From assembly GCA_005889515.1 (NCBI GenBank), contig VBHE01000170.1, positions 1 through 10,536 on the forward strand: a stretch of 10,536 bases of DNA. The letters run 5' to 3'. This DNA comes from Chloroflexota bacterium (GTDB lineage Bacteria > Chloroflexota > Dormibacteria > Aeolococcales > Aeolococcaceae). Below the pieces are notes generated by a model, which did no database searches, had not been told where the DNA came from, and worked only from the letters and a program-made list of their open reading frames with translations. The position numbers and the translations under genes were made by a program. Positions 1 to 6,054 of this stretch are shown in pieces. Numbering within the stretch: position 1 is the stretch's first letter; every line of letters begins with the position of its first letter.

Positions 1-1
1 G

Positions 2-3000
2 GGTGTGTCGGGGGAGCTGTGCATCGGTGGTGTCGGGGTGGCGCGTGGATACCTGAACCGACCGGAGCTGACCGCGGAGCGGTTCGTCGCGGATCGTTTC
101 AGCGGCGAGCCCGGGGCGCGGCTGTACCGGACCGGCGACCTGGTGCGCTGGCGTGGGGACGGGACCCTGGAGTTCCTGGGGCGGCTCGACGAGCAGGTGA
201 AGATCCGGGGATACCGGGTGGAGCCCGGGGAGGTCGAGGCGGCGCTGGTCCGCAACCCGGAGGTGCGCCAGGCGGCGGTGGTGGCGCGCGAGGACGTCCC
301 CGGAGAGCGCCGGCTGGTCGCCTACGTGGTCCCCGCGGCGGGAGCGGCGCCGCCGGGGGCGAGCGCGCTGCGCGCCCGGCTGGGGCAGAGCCTGCCGGAG
401 CACATGGTGCCGTCGGCGTTCGTCGTCGTCGAGGCGCTGCCGCTGACGCCGAACGGGAAGCTCGACCGCTCCGCGCTGCCGGCGCCAGGGCGTGATCCGG
501 AGCCGGGATACGTGGCGCCGCGGACGGCGGCGGAGGAGGTGCTGGCGGGGATCTGGGCGGAGGTGCTCCGGCTCGAGCGGGTGGGGGTGGAGGACAACTT
601 CTTCGAGCTCGGCGGGGACTCGATCCTGAGCATCCAGATCGTGGCCCGTGCGGGGCGTGCGGGGCTGGGGCTGAGCCCGCGGCTGCTCTTCGAGAACCAG
701 ACGGTGGCGTCGCTGGCGGCGGTGGCGACGGTGACGCCGCGGAGTGGGGTGGAGGAGGGACCGGTGTCGGGGCCGGTGGCGCTGACCCCGATCCAGCGCT
801 GGTTCGTCGAGCAGGACCTGGCCGAGGCGCAGCACTTCACCCAGTCGGCGCTGGTGGAGCTGGGGGCGGAGGTGGACGCGACCGCGCTGGGCGAGGCGGT
901 GGCCGCGGTGGTGGAGCACCACGACGCGCTGCGGCTGCGGGTGCGCCGGGGTGCGCAGGGATGGGAGCAGGAGATCGCCGCGGCGCAGACGGCGGACTGC
1001 CTGGAGCGGGTCGACCTCTCCGGGGTCGATCCCGCCGAGCACAGCCGGCGCATCGAGGAGCACGCCGACCGGGTGCGGAAGGACCTCGACCTGTCGTCGG
1101 GCCCGCTGCTGCGGGCGGTGCTCTTCGACGACGGCGCAGAGCGCCGGTCGCGGCTGCTGGTGGTGGTGCACCACCTGGCGGTGGACGCGGTGTCGTGGCC
1201 GATCCTGCTCGAGGACCTGCGCAGCGCGTCCGAGCAGCGCGGCGCGGGCCGGCCGGTGCGGCTGCCGGTGCGGACGACGTCGTACGCGCGCTGGTCGCGG
1301 CGGCTGGAGGAGTGGGCGCAGAGCGCCGAGCTGCGCGCCGAGGTGGAGCACTGGCTGGAGGGCCGGAGCGCGGCGATCCCCCGGCTGCCGGTGGACCACG
1401 GGGGCGGCGAGAACACCGTCGCCTCCGCCGCCGAGGTGTCGGTGTGGCTCGAGGCCGAGGAGACGAGGCGTCTGCTGGTGGAGGTGCCGGGGGCGTACCG
1501 GACCCGGATCAACGACGCGCTGCTGAGCGCGGTGGCGCAGGCGCTGTCGTGGTGGACCCAGGGCGGTCCGGTGCTCGTCGACCTCGAGGGGCACGGGCGG
1601 GAGGCGTCGCTGGTCGAGGACGTCGACCTGTCGCGGACGGTGGGGTGGTTCACCAGCCTGTGCCCGGTGGAGCTGGAGGTGGAGGGGGGCGATCCCGGGG
1701 CGACGCTGCGGGCGACCAAGGAGCGTCTGCGTGCGCTTCCGGCCCGGGGTGTCGGATATGGGGTGCTGCGCCACCTGTGCCGCGACGCGACGGTGGGTGA
1801 GCGGCTGGCGGGGCTGGCGGCGGCGGAGGTGAGCGTCAACTACCTGGGTCGGTACGAGTCGGGAGCGGGGTGGGTGCCGTTCGCCGAGGGCGTGGGTGCG
1901 GAGTGCAGCCCGGTGCAGCGTCGCACCCACCTGATCGACGTCGTCGCCGCCGTGGTCGACGGGCGCCTGGAGGTGCGCTGGAGGTACTCGCGGTCGCGCC
2001 ACGAGGAGTCGACGGTGGCGGCGGTGGCGGAGCGGTGTGCGCAGGCGCTGCGGGCGCTGATCGGGCACTGCTGCACGCCCGGGGTGGGCGGGCTGACCCC
2101 GTCGGACGTGCCGCTGTCGGGTCTGGACCCGGCGTCGCTGGAGCGGATCGTGGGGACCGGGCGGGGGGTCGAGGACGTCTACCCGCTGTCGGCGATGCAG
2201 GAGGGGATCCTGTTCCACAGCCTGTACGCGCCGGGGGCGGGGGAGTACGTCGAGCAGTACTGCTTCCGGCTCGGAGCCGGGGTGGACACCGCACTGCTCG
2301 AGCGAGCGTGGGCGGAGGTGGTGCAGCGCCACCCGATCCTGCGCAGCCGGGTGGTGTGGGAGGGGGTGGAGCGTGCGCTCCAGGTGGTGGAGCGTCGGGT
2401 GGAGGTGCCGGTGGAGCACCACCGCTGCACCGGCGAGGAGGGGTTCGAGGAGTTCCTCGCGGAGGACCGGCGTCGGGGGTTCTCGTTGAGCGAGGCGCCG
2501 CTGCTGCGGCTGACGGTTCTGGACGGGCCGCGCGAGCAGCGGCGGCTGGTGTGGACCTTCCACCACCTGCTCCTCGACGGCTGGAGCCTGCCGATCGTGC
2601 TCGAGGAGGTGCGCGCCTGGTCCGCGGCGCTGGCGCGGGGGGAGACGCCGCGGCTGCTGGCGGTGCGCCCGTACCGCGACCACATCGCCTGGCTGGAGGG
2701 TCGGGACCGCGCCGCGGACGAGGAGTGGTGGCGCGCCGAGCTGGCGGGGCTGGAGGGGCCGACCCGGCTGCTCGCCGACCGCGCCGGAGAGCGGGAGATG
2801 CGGACCCAGACCCGGCGGCTGGACGCGGCGACGACCGGGCGCCTGGAGGAGCTGGCCCGGGCGCGTCATCTGACGGTGAGCACGATCCTGGAGGGCGCCT
2901 GGGGGGTGTTGCTGAGCCGGTACACGGGGAGCGCGGACGTCGTCTTCGGGATGACCGTGTCGGGCCGCCCGGGGGAGCTCGCCGGGGTGGAGTCGATGGT

Positions 3001-6000
3001 GGGGCTGTTCATCACCACGGTGCCGGTGCGGGTGCGGGTGGACGAGGAGCGCCAGATCGCCGCCTGGCTGGGCGAGCTGCAGGCGACCCAGGTGGCGATG
3101 GGTGCGCACGAGCACGCGCCGCTCACCGAGGTGCAGGGGTGGAGCGGGCTGCCGGCGGGCACGGCGCTCTTCGACACCCTGCTCGTGTACGAGAACTACC
3201 CGGTGGGGGAGTGGTCGTGGCCGGAGCTGGAGCTGGTCCGGGTGGAGGACCGGACCAACTACCCGCTGACGCTGGTGGCCGAGCCGGGTGCCGAGCTGAG
3301 CCTGAGCGCGACCTACGACGCGGGCCGGTTCGAGGCGCAGACGGTGGAGCGGCTGCTCGGCCACCTCGAGCGGCTGCTGGTGCAGATGGCGGCGGCGCCG
3401 GAGCAGCAGGTCGGTGCGCTCGACCTGCTCACCGAGGAGGAGCGCCACCGCCTGCTCGTGGAGTGGAACGCGACCGATGCGGAGGTCCCCGCCGACCGCA
3501 CCATCCACGAGCTCGTCGAGGAGTGGGCGGCGCGCACCCCGGAGGCGACCGCGGTGGTGTGCGGAGAGGACTCGCTGACGTATGCGGAGCTGAACCGTCG
3601 GGCGAACCGGCTGGCGCACCACCTGCGCCGCCTCGGGGTGGGCCCGGAGGTGCTCGTCGGGATCTGCGCGGAGCGCTCGCCGGAGCTGGTGGTGGGGCTG
3701 CTCGCGATCCTCAAGGCGGGCGGGGCGTACGTGCCCCTCGACCCCGAGCACCCGGCGGAGCGGCTGCGGCTGCTGCTCGAGGACAGCGCCGCGCCGGTGC
3801 TGCTCACCCACTCCTCGCTGCTCGCCCGCCTGCCCGAGCATCGCCGCACCGTCCTCCTCGACGGCGACGAGCCGGCGGGATGCCCGCCGACCGATCCCGA
3901 GCCGTGGGCCACCCCCGTGAACCTCGCCTACGTCATCCACACCTCCGGCTCCACCGGCGCACCCAAGGGCGTCATGGTCGAGCACCGCGCGCTCTGCAAC
4001 CTGGTGGGCTGGCACGGCCGCCACTTCGGGGTGTCGCCCGAGGATCGCGGCGCCTGGCTGGCGCCGCTCGGCTTCGACGCCTCGATCTGGGAGTTGTGGC
4101 CGTACCTGGCCGCAGGGGCGAGCGTCGCCGCCGGCGCTGACCACGTGCGCCGCGATGTCGGCGGGCTGCCGCGGTGGCTCCGCGAGCGGGGGGTGACGAT
4201 CGGCTTCCTGGCGACGCCCGTCGTCGAGGAGCTCCTCCGCGATCGGGGCATCCGGCTGGAGGGGATGCGGGCACTGCTCACCGGGGGCGACCGGCTGACG
4301 GTGCGGCCGCGAGTCGACACCGCACCGCGGCTCGTCAACAACTATGGCCCGACGGAGTGCACGGTGGTGGCGACCGCGGGCGAGGTGGAGGCGGCGCCGG
4401 CCGCGGACAGGCCACCGGGGATCGGGACGCCGATCGCGAGCACCCAGGTCTATGTGCTCGACGGGCGGGGGCGGCTCGTCCCCATGGGCGTCCCCGGAGT
4501 GCTGCACGTCGCCGGCTCCGGGCTCGCCCGCGGATACCTGAACCGGCCCGATCTCACCGCCGAGCGCTTCGTCGCGAACCCCTTCGGCCCCGGACGGCTG
4601 TACCGGACCGGCGACGTCGTGCGCTGGCGCGCGGATGGGACGCTGGACTACCTGGGACGTCAGGACGAGCAGGTGAAGATCAGGGGACAGCGCGTCGAGC
4701 CCGGCGAGGTCGAGTCCGCCCTGCGAGCGCTGCCCGAGGTCCGTGACGCCGTCGTCGTCGCCGACGACGAGCGCTCAACCGGGACGCGCCTGGTCGCCCA
4801 CCTGGTGCCGGTCGACGGCCGGAACCTCGACGTCGTCGGACTCCAGGTCGCGCTGAGGCAGCGGGTCCCCGAGTTCATGGTCCCGGCGGCGTTCGTCCAG
4901 GTGGAGCGGTTCCCGATCACCGCGAACGGGAAGGTCGACCGTGGCGCGCTGCGCGCACCCGACATCACCGAGACCCGGGCTCCGAGCGACGGTCGCGCTC
5001 CGCGGACGCGCGAGGAGGCGGTGATCACCGCGGTCTGGCGCCGGATCCTGGGCGTCGAGAACGTGGGCGTGCACGACGACTTCTTCGAGCTCGGCGGCAA
5101 CTCGCTGCTCGCGGTGCGCATGCTCGGCGAGGTCGACCGCGAGCTCGGCGGTCACACCGCGGTCGCCTCCATCTCCCAGGGTGGCTCCACCGTCGCCGGG
5201 CTCGCCTCACTCGTGGGCGGCGGAGCCGCGGACAGGGGTGGTGGGCAGCCGCCGGTCGGTCGGGCCGTCGACCGCCGTCCGACGCTCTTCGCCGTGTTCT
5301 CGGACGAATCGAGCATGGTCGCGCTGCGCCACTTCATCCGCGCGCTCGGCGGCGACCGGCAGGTGGTCGGCCTGCTGCCCCCTCGCCACGAGCGTCGATT
5401 CGATCCCGAGAAGGACGTCGTCGCGCTGGCGCACGAGCTGGTCGAGGAGATCAGCGCCCGCGATCCGGAGGGTCCGCACTGCCTCTGTGGGCACTCGCTC
5501 GGTGGTCTCCTCGCCTACGAGGTCGCCGGCCAGCTGCGCTCCGCGGGGAGGGAGGTGGCCTGGCTCGGGCTCTTCGACACCGCGACGCCGGAGCTGTGCC
5601 GGCTCGCGGCGACCCGTCGCGCGGAGCTGGGATGGCGGGTGCAGCGGTTCGCCGGGCACGCCCGGGAAGTCGGGACGTCGACGGCACTGCGCGAGCTCGT
5701 CGTGCGCCGCATCTGGCGGCTCAGAGCGGTCCTCCGGCTCCCGCTGCCGCCCGAGGACTGGGACGGTGACGGCGCGCTGCGCGTCGCCACCACGTATGCG
5801 GTGCGCGCGCACGATCTCCCGCTCGACATCTTCGCCACCGCATCGTGGAAGCCCGACACCGGCGCCGCCGCGCTCGGGTGGGAGCGGCTGCACCGCGGCC
5901 CGCTGCTCCACCACTCGATGCCCGGGGATCACGGGTCCCTGCTCGAGGAACCGCAGGTCGGCCAGATGCTCGAGATCGTCGCGCGACGGTTGCGCGAGGT

Positions 6001-6049
6001 GGAGACAGTGGAGTGCGGTCGATCCGCATCGATGGGACGGAGGGGCTGA
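2..6049 (+). CDS. NRPS, 5'-truncated: (A)-T-E-C-A(Leu)-T-TE, terminal subunit
   Basis: Last part of a multimodular peptide synthetase; it is open at the window start, and the GTG at 5 is an internal codon inside the A6-A8 region of an adenylation domain. Numbering residues from that GTG, the domains are: partial A (1-160; YRTGD, VKIRG and the A10 NGK with Lys152); T (170-237; LGGDSIL, phosphopantetheine Ser206); E (about 256-695; HHLAVDA, GHGRE, VGWFTS, NYLGRY); C (about 721-1150; HHLLLDG, YPLSAMQEGILFHSLY as in DCL types); A (1163-1655; SGSTGAPKG, FDASIWE from Asp1358, NNYGPTE, A10 Lys1643); T (Ser1700); TE (1752-2002; GHSLGG Ser1831, Asp1858, His1976). Aligned by eye to GrsA, the second A domain reads DAWFLGNVVK, the established leucine code. 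All visible catalytic residues are intact. The inferred role is adding L-Leu to a chain ending in a D-residue and then releasing the peptide. The terminal TE makes this the last enzyme of its line. The stop lies 5 bases before the next start. Confidence 0.96.
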   Translation, partial: GVSGELCIGGVGVARGYLNRPELTAERFVADRFSGEPGARLYRTGDLVRWRGDGTLEFLGRLDEQVKIRGYRVEPGEVEAALVRNPEVRQAAVVAREDVPGERRLVAYVVPAAGAAPPGASALRARLGQSLPEHMVPSAFVVVEALPLTPNGKLDRSALPAPGRDPEPGYVAPRTAAEEVLAGIWAEVLRLERVGVEDNFFELGGDSILSIQIVARAGRAGLGLSPRLLFENQTVASLAAVATVTPRSGVEEGPVSGPVALTPIQRWFVEQDLAEAQHFTQSALVELGAEVDATALGEAVAAVVEHHDALRLRVRRGAQGWEQEIAAAQTADCLERVDLSGVDPAEHSRRIEEHADRVRKDLDLSSGPLLRAVLFDDGAERRSRLLVVVHHLAVDAVSWPILLEDLRSASEQRGAGRPVRLPVRTTSYARWSRRLEEWAQSAELRAEVEHWLEGRSAAIPRLPVDHGGGENTVASAAEVSVWLEAEETRRLLVEVPGAYRTRINDALLSAVAQALSWWTQGGPVLVDLEGHGREASLVEDVDLSRTVGWFTSLCPVELEVEGGDPGATLRATKERLRALPARGVGYGVLRHLCRDATVGERLAGLAAAEVSVNYLGRYESGAGWVPFAEGVGAECSPVQRRTHLIDVVAAVVDGRLEVRWRYSRSRHEESTVAAVAERCAQALRALIGHCCTPGVGGLTPSDVPLSGLDPASLERIVGTGRGVEDVYPLSAMQEGILFHSLYAPGAGEYVEQYCFRLGAGVDTALLERAWAEVVQRHPILRSRVVWEGVERALQVVERRVEVPVEHHRCTGEEGFEEFLAEDRRRGFSLSEAPLLRLTVLDGPREQRRLVWTFHHLLLDGWSLPIVLEEVRAWSAALARGETPRLLAVRPYRDHIAWLEGRDRAADEEWWRAELAGLEGPTRLLADRAGEREMRTQTRRLDAATTGRLEELARARHLTVSTILEGAWGVLLSRYTGSADVVFGMTVSGRPGELAGVESMVGLFITTVPVRVRVDEERQIAAWLGELQATQVAMGAHEHAPLTEVQGWSGLPAGTALFDTLLVYENYPVGEWSWPELELVRVEDRTNYPLTLVAEPGAELSLSATYDAGRFEAQTVERLLGHLERLLVQMAAAPEQQVGALDLLTEEERHRLLVEWNATDAEVPADRTIHELVEEWAARTPEATAVVCGEDSLTYAELNRRANRLAHHLRRLGVGPEVLVGICAERSPELVVGLLAILKAGGAYVPLDPEHPAERLRLLLEDSAAPVLLTHSSLLARLPEHRRTVLLDGDEPAGCPPTDPEPWATPVNLAYVIHTSGSTGAPKGVMVEHRALCNLVGWHGRHFGVSPEDRGAWLAPLGFDASIWELWPYLAAGASVAAGADHVRRDVGGLPRWLRERGVTIGFLATPVVEELLRDRGIRLEGMRALLTGGDRLTVRPRVDTAPRLVNNYGPTECTVVATAGEVEAAPAADRPPGIGTPIASTQVYVLDGRGRLVPMGVPGVLHVAGSGLARGYLNRPDLTAERFVANPFGPGRLYRTGDVVRWRADGTLDYLGRQDEQVKIRGQRVEPGEVESALRALPEVRDAVVVADDERSTGTRLVAHLVPVDGRNLDVVGLQVALRQRVPEFMVPAAFVQVERFPITANGKVDRGALRAPDITETRAPSDGRAPRTREEAVITAVWRRILGVENVGVHDDFFELGGNSLLAVRMLGEVDRELGGHTAVASISQGGSTVAGLASLVGGGAADRGGGQPPVGRAVDRRPTLFAVFSDESSMVALRHFIRALGGDRQVVGLLPPRHERRFDPEKDVVALAHELVEEISARDPEGPHCLCGHSLGGLLAYEVAGQLRSAGREVAWLGLFDTATPELCRLAATRRAELGWRVQRFAGHAREVGTSTALRELVVRRIWRLRAVLRLPLPPEDWDGDGALRVATTYAVRAHDLPLDIFATASWKPDTGAAALGWERLHRGPLLHHSMPGDHGSLLEEPQVGQMLEIVARRLREVETVECGRSASMGRRG
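3491..6010 (+). repeat. A-T-TE unit, copy 1 (inside the large NRPS gene)
   Basis: Protein-level duplicate of the whole next gene: the domain order is the same (adenylation, carrier, thioesterase). Specificity codes differ at one position (DAWFLGNVVK here, DAWFLGNVLK in the other copy). The TE domains share GLLPPRH, LCGHSLGGLLAYEVAGQL and identical Ser-Asp (27) and Ser-His (145) spacings. Similarity is clear in translation but the DNA has diverged, so the duplication is not very recent. Limits are set from domain edges, not from a nucleotide alignment. Confidence 0.7.
6039..6045 (+). promoter_or_regulatory. Ribosome binding site for the A-T-TE gene
   Basis: GGAGGGG, 9 bases before the ATG at 6055, inside the last codons of the upstream NRPS gene. 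It supports ATG 6055 over in-frame starts further upstream, which would overlap the TE coding region by up to about 200 bases. Confidence 0.6.
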
Positions 6050-6054
6050 CAGAG

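Noticed and set aside
5..7. GTG as the true start of the NRPS gene
   Set aside because: The sequence directly after it (GELCIGGVGVARGYLNRPELT) is the middle of an A domain, so the gene must extend upstream of the window.
45..210. Short near-identical DNA stretches shared with 4529-4690 (for example ggatacctgaaccg and gacgagcaggtgaagatc)
   Set aside because: They encode the A6-A8 motifs conserved in all A domains. They are expected homology, not a mobile repeat.
1870..4140. Long + strand open frame in another phase inside the NRPS gene
   Set aside because: The product is almost only Gly, Ala, Arg and Pro, as expected for a shifted frame of GC-rich coding sequence, and the NRPS frame is intact over the same stretch.
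4750..4762. Short gtc/gcc triplet runs resembling a microsatellite
   Set aside because: Only a few units long, within Val/Ala/Asp codons of an A domain; ordinary for this codon use.
5105..5215. Possible frameshift after the second T-domain Ser, because the stretch reads ASISQGGSTVAGLASL
   Set aside because: The end of the carrier domain and the TE follow in the same frame, with spacing to the TE similar to the second protein, so it is sequence divergence, not a break.
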